Source of the DNA: Branchiostoma floridae
Lineage: Eukaryota; Chordata; Leptocardii; Amphioxiformes; Branchiostomatidae
Direction: 5' to 3'
NCBI RefSeq assembly: GCF_000003815.2
Contig: NC_049981.1
Location: forward strand, 20,579,015 to 20,643,014
DNA: 64,000 bases
The notes beneath the pieces were generated by a model. That model was not told the DNA's origin. It saw only the letters and a program-made list of their open reading frames with translations, and made no database searches. The stretch's first letter is position 1. Each line of letters starts with the position of its first letter. Made by a program: the position numbers and the translations under genes. Below are positions 52,772 through 64,000 of this stretch, piece by piece.

Positions 52772-54477
52772 ACATTAGAATAGATGGCAATCAATCAATA
52801 ATCGAGGAGAGCTTCAAGTACCTTCAATCAAAATTGCTCCATCTATTGCTAATGAAGCACAGGACTTGAGATAACATCAAACATGTTAAAGGTTCAGGTA
52901 TTTCTGCAGTATTTCTGACGAACCTCTCAACCTTTGCATGGATCCAGATGTGTCAAAACAACAAAGTTAGTGAAGAACACTGGAGCCTTTCCGGAGGTAG
53001 TACAGACAAGCTATGTAGCACTTAGCTGCAACTTTGTAAGACATCATTCAGAAAGAAAGATAAAAGACTAGTTATATACGCGAGCCACATTGTGGTATGT
53101 AGTGGTTTATGCACTGAAGACTTGTTTCAAAGAGACGTGTGTTGTTTTCACATGCTATTCCAAGGCCCCAGCAATTTCATTTCTTGGTTGTTTGATTATT
53201 TCAGGAAGGTGATATAGCAGGCAGGTGAAATGAAGCAAGCAAGCAAACAAAAAGCAACTTAAAGATGAACATGGTGCAAGAAGCAAAGAGCTTGCATTTT
53301 TTTTAAATGAACATTAATCCTCTTTTTGCTGGTCTTTGTTACACTTACAGAGAATTAAAAGTTACATACAAAAGCTGCAGTCCTTAAAACCTCTCAAGTC
53401 AATATTTGTCCCCTTGTTGAAGTGAAGGCCCACTTCTGGACATGTAGAATGGGTAGTGGTCAGGTGTTGGGCATTAGCTGCCTTTGTTTTATCTTCTACA
53501 GTAGCAGCTTGGATCTCAAGAGCAGATACTGCCACAAATCAATTTGGACAAAACTGGCTTGCTCTTAATAATAGACTATCAGTAATAGAAGGTAGAAAAC
53601 TCTACAATTCTCACCCCGACATCTGCTTGGAGATTGATTATACATTAATTCTATTATTGGTGAGATCAATTGTCTAGACTACGCTTTTGTCCCGGCAAAA
53701 CGCCAGTCCTGCTGCCATGCTGTAGGCAATAAGATCGCTATGTCTATAACCCACATACAGCAAACACTGAGGATTAATTAACGAGCCCAAATGGTGGTTG
53801 AAAGAACATTTGGTAAATGGTGTGTTGCTGTCACATAGGCACGTTGTTATCACATCAGCCATATTTAATTATTGAATGGATATGTATTTCCATTTTTATT
53901 TGATGTAAGCAGCCTGGTTTTATTTACAGAAATGAATTGGCGGCTTCTGTTGACAGTAAATTGCTTTCTGCGTGTGGGCCCTCACCATGTTAATGTTATT
54001 AGTGGTCTTTTCAGTTATTAATATTACAAGTGGATTGGGATAAAAGCGAGCACATTGTTGAGTGGACAAAGTATTTTTGAATGCGTTCAGCATTATTCTG
54101 TGGTTGAAAGGGGCAGGGTTGTGGTTAGGGAGAAAACGATGATCTGGGAATGTGGAAATGATGCAAATAGAAGACACATCCATGTGTTTGTATGTTTTGC
54201 CTAACTCTGCAATCTCAAAATTAATGTATTTGCTGGCATATTTGCTGGTGTCTGGATTTGTATTTAGTTTAATGCAAATTAAAGTATTCCCCCAGGATCT
54301 TAAATGCAATTACAGTAATTGGACAAAGGATATTTCATTTTTTCTAGTAAGTATGTCGCATCAAGTTGTCTGCCAAATTGTGCAGGCGTCCACAATATCG
54401 CTAAATCTTTGGCTCCTAATAACAATTTCATACATGTTGTCGGTATTATACCTTTACACAGGCAGTTATCGGCTTAT

Positions 54478-54956
54478 GGTCTCATTGATGAGTTTCTTCT
54501 TTCCATAGACTTCTATGTTATAATTCGTGGTTTAAATGGGCGCGTTCATAATGAAGCTGCGTGAAATTTCAGCAGATTTTTCATTCTATGTCGAGCACAT
54601 TTACCCTATATCGTGGGAAAAAATTGCCAATGTAAACTATACGTAGGAACTTTTTTTATAGCAATTACAAACTACGATTAGTCAATCCCCACAAAAGGCA
54701 CTTTTTCGCTGCTATTGTACAACCGCACCACTCAGAACCCACGACTGTGTACCTCCGACCTAGCGCGCGGCTGCAAAACTTTACCTGCTAATTTCTTCAG
54801 TTACAAATAAGCTTTCACCAATCTAACTTTTGAGATCAGTTCCGCTGGCTAAAAGGGAATTTCTCACCGCTAAAAACATGCGTCCGTGCAGCCGTTCATT
54901 TTTGGCTCGGATCTCTTTTAGGGTGTCCACTCGCGGAGTAATACATCAATGAGACC
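54478..54956. repeat. Composite unit, copy 1 (479 bp)
   Basis: 13-bp perfect terminal inverted repeats; left flank TTAT, right flank TTAA. Confidence 0.93.
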
Positions 54957-55834
54957 TTAAGTTTAATGTATTATTGAAAAAATCTATCAAAGGAAAGAAT
55001 GTCGTTTTCTTCATCATCTCTGAAAGTTTGGGTGTCTTACGTTAATGAATTAGCCTCTGGGAGGTAATTAAGTACGAGATCATGATAGGCATGAAAGCGC
55101 CACCTAGCGGCGGACAAAGGCCAATGTTCAGGACAAAGTGCAAAGGCGTCGAGACTGACGCTTTTGACGTGTCGCAAAGACTCATTAGATCAGTCTGTGT
55201 ATGAGTTTGACTGAGTAGTGTTCTCTTTGTGACTTTGTCTTTGTTTAATTGGAATATATCTCAGAGAATAGTCGTGTAAGGGATATCAGCACGACAGGCA
55301 CGACGAGATTCATCCGGATCTTTCTACGTAAAATAAACGGTTCTATAGAGGATCGGGTGAAGGTACTATAGCTCATAAAGTCAAAACAGAGCTTAACGAC
55401 TAGAAATTGATGTTAGCTGCGTTTCAAGCTCCCTTATACCAGAGGCGGGCAAGCCGAACTGAGCCTTTCTGATTGGCCTTTTATAGGTGTCGCCTAGCCC
55501 GGGGTTTGGGGGGGGGGGTGTTGGAGGGGCGTTCGAGAGAAGGCAGCGATTGCAGAAAATAACTTGGATGCAGTTTGCATCAAAAAAGATAGCTTTAGAA
55601 CCTTAGTCCTCTTTCAAATAGCTTCTATGTCCAGTAGAGTGTGATACAAGAAAAATAACAATAGTAACGCCCCTTGGAAATGTAGACCCGTCCGTTACCA
55701 TGGTTACGGAAATAGGTACACGGCGTAATCTGCAGCCAAGAAATGCGGGGTGGCGCCCGGTTATAAACCCTTTTCAAATTTTTGCTCCAGTGCTATTCCT
55801 TGATTTTTTATGAATATTTTTCATTTTTATTTAA

Positions 55835-56319
55835 GGTCTCATTGATGAGTTTCTTCTTTCCATAGACTTCTATGTTATAATTCGTGGTTTAAATGGGCGC
55901 GTTCATAATGAAGCTGCGTGAAATTTCAGCAGATTTTTCATTCTATGTCGAGCACATTTACCCTATATCGTGGGAAAAAATTGCCAATGTAAACTATACG
56001 TAGGAACTTTTTTTATAGCAATTACAAACTACGATTAGTCAATCCCCAAAAAAAAAAAAGGCACTTTTTCGCTGCTATTGTACAACCGCACCACTCAGAA
56101 CCCACGACTGTGTACCTCCGACCTAGCGCGCGGCTGCAAAACTTTACCTGCTAATTTCTTCAGTTACAAATAAGCTTTCACCAATCTAACTTTTGAGATC
56201 AGTTCCGCTGGCTAAAAGGGAATTTCTCACCGCTAAAAACATGCGTCCGTGCAGCCGTTCATTTTTGGCTCGGATCTCTTTTAGGGTGTCCACTCGCGGA
56301 GTAATACATCAATGAGACC
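55835..56319. repeat. Composite unit, copy 2 (485 bp)
   Basis: Same orientation as copy 1; longer A-run near 56,047; left flank TTAA, right flank TTAT. Confidence 0.93.
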
Positions 56320-58266
56320 TTATTTGTACCATGTATGCAGATATTTAGCACACATTCTCTGGCTTCTGCTGTACAAAGCAAAGATCAACAGTTAGTGATC
56401 CCAGAAACTGCAATGCTTACTTTTGCAGCTAGGGGGAGCTGCAGTATTGCCTTGCATTGTTCCAAATTCTATGTGACCATTGCTTTGTCAAGAAAAAATG
56501 AGTAAGCACTAAAGCAGTAATGTAAGGAAATGCATTTTGAATAAGTGTTGAGTTAATTTGCTCCAAGATTAGTGCATTGAATAGATTAATTGTTATATGG
56601 CCATCAACTTATATAAGTAGACAAAATGAAATTGTGAAAAAAATAGTTTTAACTTTTATGACTTGTATGTGCAGAACTTTAAAATGATCTAATTTAATGT
56701 CCCTGCCTTAAAAATGGCTGTCTCTATCCTTATCCCTCACCTTCTGCATTTATCTCCTTTGTTATCACCTACCAGTTTTAATTAATCCATTAATCTCACC
56801 CAACAAGACCTCTTGAGAGCCATTGAGCCTCCACCATTGATCATGGAAATGCTGTACTCCACTGATAGGGTATCAGCCAGACTGGACTGTTATGTTTCCC
56901 TGTACTGCATAGTCATTTGCATATAGATAGATCAAATCTCTCTGCTGATGAAAAACTATAAATAATACTACATTGAAAGGGGGGAATATAAAGATATGGT
57001 ATTGCTTTTTTTATACAACTTGTACTTTTTGGTGGTATGTAGCTTTTTGACTTCGCAATTGATCGATTTTTCTTTGATAGTCTTTTTTTTGCAACTATTC
57101 TTGCTAGTTGGCAATGTCCAGTGTGTTTGTATGGTAGCAGAGACTGTGAAATCGCTAATGGCAGTAATGCAGCATGCATGCATAATGAGCTGTAGTCCTG
57201 CCACCTTCTGTGCTCAGATCCATTGATCTCCTGTTTGCCTAGCAAGTCAAGCGTGCTTGTAGCTCTCTGGTGCTGGGAGATTTCCTGCTTTTCTTTTCTC
57301 TGCTACTCTCCATCTCCAAGGATTTTAGAGAGAGGACACTAGCCTTGACCTCATTTTGAAGGAGCCCGTGTGTGAGGAAGAAAGATAACAGCCATCTTGC
57401 AGGTCTAGGTTGGTGATCTAAGAGCAGTTGGATAAGTTGTAAACCTCTGCTTGTCTTAAAAATGTACCCTAGTTACCACGACTGTACTACGTTTACATTA
57501 TGTAAAATATCTGTGTGAATTTCTTGTTTGTGAGTAAATGTAGGCGTAGGATGATATTATATCCGTAGGCCAATAACCACAAACATATTATATAGATGTA
57601 GGATGTTGGTCCAGGCTTCCCCAATTCCATCACCAGCTATTTTATTTTGTCAACAGTATGTGGACTAGTGGCCCTAGAATTCAGTAGAGGTAACGTGCTG
57701 ATATTTACCACAACAGACATGGTGGTTACGGTATAAGATGAAATATTATATTATCAGCCGCAAATTTCTTCAGCTCAGCTCTATTTGTAGCGTATATAGT
57801 TGCATCATATACTGGGTTCCAATTTGCCAACAAAACCCTGGCATTATTTTACAACCATGGGTAGCCCTTTGATGTTCCACAACCATCTATTAGTTACAGG
57901 GAGTCTGTATGCCATTAGGACCCGGAACCGTGGGCATAATCATAGGTTCGTAGGTTTAAAAGGATACAGTGTGTTTTGTATACCTGTACTCTTTAATGAG
58001 AAAGTGTTAGGGGTCGGATAAGGTAGATTTATGAGGCTTGTTTGTGTTAGCATAGTAATTTCACAGTTTTTAGGCAAGAAGCCATATTACACAGGATGTG
58101 TATTCAATCTTTGTATGAAAACACGTTGATGGTTGTCTCGATGATTTGTCTCGATGATTTTTCAGTCGAAATAACTTGAATATGTTTCTTTAACTTGAAT
58201 ATGTTTCTTCCTAGATAAGATTTCCCCAGGACCTTGAAGCATTTGAGTAGGGTTGTTCCTCTTTGT
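56320..58266. other. Intron sequence without recognised features
   Basis: About 1.9 kb, AT-rich; no repeat boundary or coding similarity seen. Confidence 0.4.
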
Positions 58267-58895
58267 CAGGGGTGCCTTAGCATTTGCACGAAGAACCCTA
58301 TGAAATTCGTACAAATATTATGTGATACGCATGAATCACTATGCGAAAACGCACGAATCGTATGAAAATTGCACAAATCACTATGCGAAAACATACAAAC
58401 CTTATGTGACACGCACAAATCACTACATGACATGCACGAATGCGATTTGCACAAAACTTATACGAAATTGGCCAACCACTGCCGTGGTCATGTGACAGAC
58501 GTTGAGTTTTAGTTGAGACGTAGCAGGATTTTCAAGATGGCGGCTTCAATCTTCGGCGCGGAAAAATACGATGTAATACGCTGAAATGAAGCAAAACAGT
58601 AGCTCGCAGGCTATCAAATACGTCTTCGTGGCGGCATATGTCCATTCCATGCCTTGAAATATAAATATCACGGGTATAAACACTCTAAATAATGCCTTCT
58701 CCTCGGCCACCGTTTTGCATAAGGTTTGTACAAACCTCATAAGGTTTGTGCATATCACATAAGATTTGTGCATTTCGCATATGAGTGATTCGTGCGATTT
58801 TCATAAGATTTGTGTGTCTTCGCATGTGATTCGTGTGTATCACATAATATTCATACGAATTTCATAGGGTTTGTGCAAAAGCTTAGGCACCCCTG
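58267..58895. mobile_element. Foldback element with hAT-like ends (629 bp)
   Basis: CAGGGGTGCCTTAGC at the left pairs with GCTTAGGCACCCCTG at the right, and TTGT flanks both ends. The arms (about 200 bp each) are filled with repeated motifs related to GCACGAATCACTATGCGAAAA in opposing orientations. The unique centre, about 58,470-58,715, differs in composition and includes AAGATGGCGGC. Confidence 0.8.
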
Positions 58896-59457
58896 TTGTG
58901 TTTCTGTGAGATCCCCCAATGATCCTTATGCCATCAAACTCGCATTCATCATGTTCTTTTATTCTTGAGGGTTTAGACTTGATGCACTTGTGATGACTTC
59001 CAAAGTCAATGTTGATTGGCTTGAGTAACGCCAGGGCTCTAGCCAGGATTTTATTTGAGCGTAACGGCAATGGCGAGGTAGCAAAGCCTTCGTGACCAAT
59101 CGGGGTGATAGCGTGGAGATTTTGAAAATGTTAGAAAGTTGGCATTTTAGGGTACCCTTGAGTTGACATGTAATTTGAAGGATTTTTTTGGTTTGCAGTG
59201 TCATATCAACAATTTTCATATTTCATCATACATGTATGTACTATAATATTGTTTTGCTAGTAAATAGTAGCAAAAGTACCACTACGCTAGTTGAAATTTA
59301 GCATAGTGGTCCTCACCCTCAGTGTTGTGGTTGCAAATTATATTGTGCTGGCCCGTTATGCTAAAAATGCACTGGCTAGAGCCCTTAACGGGACACTAAG
59401 AAAGGCTTTCCAGGTAATTACAGAATACTCATGTTTTTTCTCCGTTCTGCCTCCCAG

Positions 59458-59528
59458 GACCAACAGATCATCCACTCCAATCTCCATGGGATCGAGGCCT
59501 TTGCTTCGCTGCGAGAGTCGGCCCTGAG
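59458..59528 (+). CDS. Probable internal exon of the unrecognised gene
   Basis: A textbook acceptor (TCTCCGTTCTGCCTCCCAG) and donor (GAG then GTGAGC) enclose 71 nt that read DQQIIHSNLHGIEAFASLRE... in the phase left by the 40,203 donor; one other frame contains a stop. No family recognised. Exit phase 2; the next exon would lie right of the window. Confidence 0.5.
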
Positions 59529-60005
59529 GTGAGCACACAAAACACTCGTGACATTTGCCGTTTTTAAAAGCTACACAAGCTACAAGCTGAGACTCACTCT
59601 AGGCTACACCAGAAACCAGGCAAACCTTGGGAATAGATAATCTCGAACCAGATTCACGGTGCGTAATGTATAGTATCAAACTCCCTTGGCCGGCTACACT
59701 CCTTGACCAGCTTTGATACTATCTTATGGCACCGTAGGATCTGCTTGGAGATTAGGGAATGGATAGAGAGACTGCATGTAGAGGATAAATGCTATAAAGT
59801 TGCACACAAAGTGAAATTCAATCATCTGAACCAGTGAATAGGAAGATTGAGAATTTCTGCACAGCTCAGCTGGCAGCATACAGGGCAGGTAATATTCAGG
59901 ACCCAGGGCTAAAAATAATGTACAAATGAGAACTGAATTTGAACAAACAAAAGGTTGCAATATACCCTATGTAGGTAATAATGTGCCATTTTTTCACATA
60001 CATAT

Positions 60006-60889
60006 GTCACAGGGGAGATTGGAATCTAGGGGGATTCGGAATCCTCCTAGGGGAGATTGGAATTCCAAATTCCCCTAGGGGAGATTGGAATTCCATTCTC
60101 TCCTAGGGGAATCTGGAATCCTCCTAGGGGAGATTAGAATTCCGATCTCCCCTAGGAGGATTCCGAATCCCCCTAGGGGAGATTGGAATTCTTCTGGAGT
60201 TCTACTGGAATTCCAATCTCTCCTAGGAGAATCTGGAATCCTCCTAGGAGAGATTGGAATTTTACTACTAGGACAATCTTTGAATGTACCAGGAGTGGCT
60301 TCATAGTTTCAAACAATGCAACAAAGGATTTGTAATTATTTCTAAGAATAAATCATATTATCTTATGCTTCATATCTAACACTTATAATTTTTCTGACAA
60401 TTTAAGGTTAAGAATACTTCTCTATAGTGTACAATATCATCTTATCCTATACTATAGCCTGTTAAATATTATATTTTCAAACATTTAGTAATAGAGGAGA
60501 ATCCGGAATTCTACCAGGACAATCTTTGATTTTACGAGAAATTCAGATTAGATGAAATTGTTTTGGAAAACAGACAAGTTACATTCTATCTACTCAATTT
60601 CACACAAAGAAGCTGGCAGAAGAAACAAGGCCAAATGCAAGGATGCTAAAAAAAATAATGCAACATAGTTAAATGGAAAAACGGTTGAGAACATTGAGTC
60701 ACTAACTCATTATGGTCTCCGTAAGAATTCCAATCTCTCCTAGGGGAGATTGGAATTCCAATCTCCCCTAGGAGGATTCCAGATTCCCCTAGGGGAGACT
60801 GGAATTCCAATCTCCCCTAGGGGAAATTGGAATTCCAATCTCCCCTAGGAGGATTCCGAATCCCCCTGGATTCCAATCTCCCCTGTGAC
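60006..60889. mobile_element. Palindromic element built from repeated CCTAGGGGAGATTGGAATTCC-like units (884 bp)
   Basis: GTCACAGGGGAGATTGG at the left pairs with CCAATCTCCCCTGTGAC at the right, and ACATAT flanks both ends as a possible 6-bp target duplication. Both arms (to about 60,270 and from about 60,730) consist of short alternating direct and inverted units around GGGGAGATTGGAATTCC. The centre is AT-rich and non-coding. Confidence 0.78.
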
Positions 60890-63800
60890 ACATATATGTA
60901 ACCCAAAATATGTTTAAGAAGACCAAACTTCATTTTAGAACAAAGTTACATGAAACATCTGACTGTTTCCAAAATGATATCCTGTTGCTTGGGTAACTGT
61001 TTTTTGGTGAAACTTACATGGCAAGGGGATACACATTCCAGGTGCTAAATGGAGTTAATTTGCTGAACATAGCAGGAGTTCTAGATCACATTCACCAATT
61101 TGTTATCACAAGGCCAAGGAATTGTCTGTATGAAAGACATGTCAAGTTGAATTTCATCCTTCCTACATTCCTGTCTTTTTGATTCAGTCAAGGTTAAATT
61201 TGACAAAGGGTCTTGACCATGGCTTTTTACAGCTGAAAGGAAAATCTTTACATTGAGTTACAGTTGACATTTTTGTACATTCCATACATTTATGTTGAAT
61301 CAGCAAATACACAAAACTGAAGATGCTACAAATAGATATCGTTATGGTGAAATCTTCACAGTAGTTAAATTTTAGCATTTTCTCAGCATAAATGTTTCTT
61401 ACATCTTCTGCCTGTATACCCCAATGGTTGAACCGCAAATTTAAAGCATCGCTGCGAAATAAAATCACTGTGAGCTTAAAGGCATTTATCTTTCTTTCGA
61501 ATGCAAAATCAACTGAAGACATTGAATTTGTACTTTCAGTTCAATTTCTGGTAAAGGATGGATATATCAAGTCAGTAAAGGTTCCAGACCTTTGTCCACC
61601 TGGAATGTGGTAGTCTTCAGAGGTTTGTTTCCAAGTCCCTTTGGCAATTTCCGTTCAGCCTGTACATGAACTCAGGTCAGGCTCCTGATTTAGATGCCTG
61701 GTTGTCATGGTTGGAAATGTGATTACAGTACGCTGAGTTGGATTGGGCCTGGACGCAAAGAAATAAGATAATCTGATGATTACCGAGAACTGAGTTACAG
61801 TTGGAAGACCATGTCTTACATAATTTTAGACATACTGTAATTCTTGGGATTTTTACAAAATGTTCCTGTTTTTTTTTGCAATGATTGCTTCAATTACCAC
61901 ATCTACCACATCATACCATACCAATTACAAATGTTTCCATATACAGCATGAAGAGCTATATGAACCACCGTAAACACTCTGTTTTCTCCTCTTTCTGAAA
62001 TGAAATCACTGCAAACATTAAGGCATTTACAGTACCTATGAAATGTACTTTTAAAGTGCTTGGCACCAAAATTTTTCGAACATGAAAAACATCAAAAGTT
62101 TGCGTTATCTTTGAGTAAGAAGATGTAATTGCAAGTACGGGGCGTTTTCTATTGCCATAACATCTTTCTCTGGCTGACATGTTACCATCATCATCATCAT
62201 ATTGATTTGTACATTGTCCAAAATTCCTGAAAAAGTAAAAACAAGGTAGAAAACGAGATGTCCTGCTGATAGACCAAATCAAGTACCAAGGAAAGTCACC
62301 AGGGAACCCAAAGTGTTATTATTGGAAATTTTGATAGGACAAAACCTAACCACATCATACCAAATTCCATGACATTCTGTGTTCCCATAAAGATATATAA
62401 TATTATATATTACTACTTTTACCACCTCCCTAATGACAGCTCTGTCTTTTTCCACGTCTGTCAAATCTGGACAATTTCCAAGCGAAAGCAATTTAATCAA
62501 AACCCTCATCTCCCCTGAGATGCATTTTCATCATTGGATCTTCTACATTCGGCCCACCTGGGTTGTTATAAAATATGCAGTTACCCTTTTGCTCGTTTTT
62601 CATCATTGGTAGTATTGGGAATTGTTATACTAGTTAATATTCCACACAGTGGTATGCATGCCAGTAGTAGACCCCAAATCGTTCCCATTGACAGGTGGAA
62701 TAATGGATGTGGTGTCAGAAGGTAGAAGTAGTGGGTACCGCCTACTGTAGAGCATGGTCGCTTTTTTGGCTCATGCTGAATCGATTGCTCAAAACCATAC
62801 TGACAGATGTTAAGATAGAGGTGGGAGGTATGCAATCATCAAAAGTCAATGAGCAGTATGCATCAAATCAGAGATACGAAGGTATATGGAATTCTTCTAC
62901 ATTTGTAGAGCCATGTTTTTCATTGCCACGATGCGAGCTCCTTTAGCTTTTAGTATGCTCTTTCTGTGGTTCCCGACCCAAGAGACTCTGTCTTAGAAAG
63001 CCTACTAAATCTAAAGGTTGACGTCCAGGCTGGAGCAAAACTTGATGATACTCAGTAACTACCATTACCGGAAATGCTAAATCCATGATGAAGGGAAACC
63101 TTTTTGAGACATTTCATAAAGGTCACAGTGCTGCATTGACGTCAGTACGTACTAGAGTCGTCTGTGCAGGTGCTGTTATCAGGTTTCTGACTACAGAGGA
63201 TGTGCAGTGCAGTACACTTTGACAAGTAGTTTAGAGTGGCATTACATTTCTGACCCTTATTTTTTTAAACTACATTTTCTGTATGTTGAACCTACAGAAA
63301 TTCACATGGTACGTTCGACATAATTTCTATGTAACATGGGCAAAACTTGTTGTGACGAAATATATTGGACGTTTAGAGATTGAAGTGAAGGAGTCTGCTT
63401 TAAAAGATTTTCAGAGATGCAGAAAACAGGTTCATACAATGCTAAAAAATCCTAAACCTTGAACCAAAAATATACAGTCACGTAGTATGGCTACCCATGT
63501 TGCATTTATTCCTACCCTGCTTGAAAGTAAAGTGGTCCCACCAAATAGCCCTCTCCACATGTGTTCCCTGATACTATCATCCACTTACTTCTGACAAAAT
63601 TGTCTGCAGTAAATTGTTCTGCATTCCTTTGCATCTCTCCCTCGCCATTACCACTACCACAGGCAGCAGCAATTGTTTTGGTGCAACTGCTGAGTCAATA
63701 TGCCTGGGCCTAATTAGCACTGTAATTAGCTTGGTATACTGGCCATTAATTAGGATTGATACGTTATTCTATCAAATTACCAGACTTCCTTTTTTCTTCA

Positions 63801-64000
63801 TTTGTCTAATTGATGACTGATATTATTTTTGCAGCAGCAATTGTCAGGTTTTCAAACTCTTAAATGTTAAAAGAATACTTAATGTTACATACCTAGTAGA
63901 ATTTTCAGGGTCTACTGATTAAGTGATCCTTTGACAGCGGTTTGCGATATGTACACTGTACTGGTGTGATTGGAGCTGGCAGGAGATAGCCCCAGCTCAT
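60890..64000. other. Intron or intergenic sequence to the window end
   Basis: No exon, RNA gene or element boundary could be supported. A short (ATC)n run lies near 62,186-62,201. Confidence 0.4.

Larger units (their letters stand above)
40204..54477 (+). other. Long intron of the unrecognised gene, first part
   Basis: No exon with clear family similarity. Contents noted separately: diverged repeats at 45,455-46,215, an inverted-repeat element at 47,026-47,735, tRNA-like segments and repeats near 48.2-48.8 kb and at 52.7 kb. The rest is AT-rich with nothing recognised. Confidence 0.45.
54478..56319. mobile_element. Composite repeat: two near-identical 0.48-kb units around an 878-bp core
   Basis: Units 54,478-54,956 and 55,835-56,319 are direct copies differing mainly in an A-run length. 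Each begins GGTCTCATTGATG and ends with its perfect reverse complement. The composite is flanked by TTAT outside and TTAA inside on both sides. No protein is encoded. It may be an LTR-like or composite non-autonomous element; the class is unknown to me. Confidence 0.8.

Noticed and set aside
54157-54563. Plus-strand open frames of 81-118 codons next to the composite element
   Set aside because: Low-complexity intronic frames, the last part running into the repeat; no family similarity.

Overview
The window reads as animal nuclear DNA: short GT-AG exons in long AT-rich introns, eukaryotic protein families and heavy transposon load. The gene families plus an abundance of DIRS and non-LTR elements suggest an invertebrate deuterostome, most likely a cephalochordate such as Branchiostoma. 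That assignment is an inference; no species marker was tested. Splice junctions were placed by eye from reading frame, GT/AG and similarity to known families.

Layout. (1) 1-10.3 kb, minus strand: the N-terminal kinase half of a CDKL2-like kinase in four exons, running off the left edge. Its introns hold microsatellites and a hAT-like MITE. (2) 15.07-20.12 kb, plus strand: a complete five-exon major facilitator transporter of the MFSD4B/NaGLT1 type, with a dead mariner element and a LINE tail in intron 1. (3) 21.35-25.5 kb, plus strand: a four-exon orthologue of MZB1 (pERp1), an ER-resident protein known in vertebrates as an immunoglobulin-folding cofactor. It keeps the six-cysteine pattern and a KEEL terminus, has a perfect ER-stress element upstream, and its exon 2 is duplicated in tandem such that using both copies would break the frame. 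(4) 26.9-38.8 kb: a DIRS-type tyrosine-recombinase retrotransposon (minus strand) whose downstream terminal repeat is split by an intact 5.9-kb I-group LINE. The internal complementary region of the DIRS element still carries the intact copy of its termini, so the nesting can be read base by base. A 559-bp N gap inside the DIRS reverse transcriptase is flanked by duplicated sequence and looks like an assembly artefact. (5) 39.8-64 kb: the first coding exon of an unrecognised plus-strand gene (40,135) and one probable further exon (59,458-59,528), in long introns full of foldback and palindromic repeats.

Functionally, the three recognisable genes (signalling kinase, sugar-type transporter, ER folding factor) are ordinary neighbours with no visible shared pathway. 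The points most worth following are the MZB1 locus (UPR-type promoter, poison-type exon duplication) and the DIRS/LINE nest. No CRISPR, operon or bacterial feature is present.
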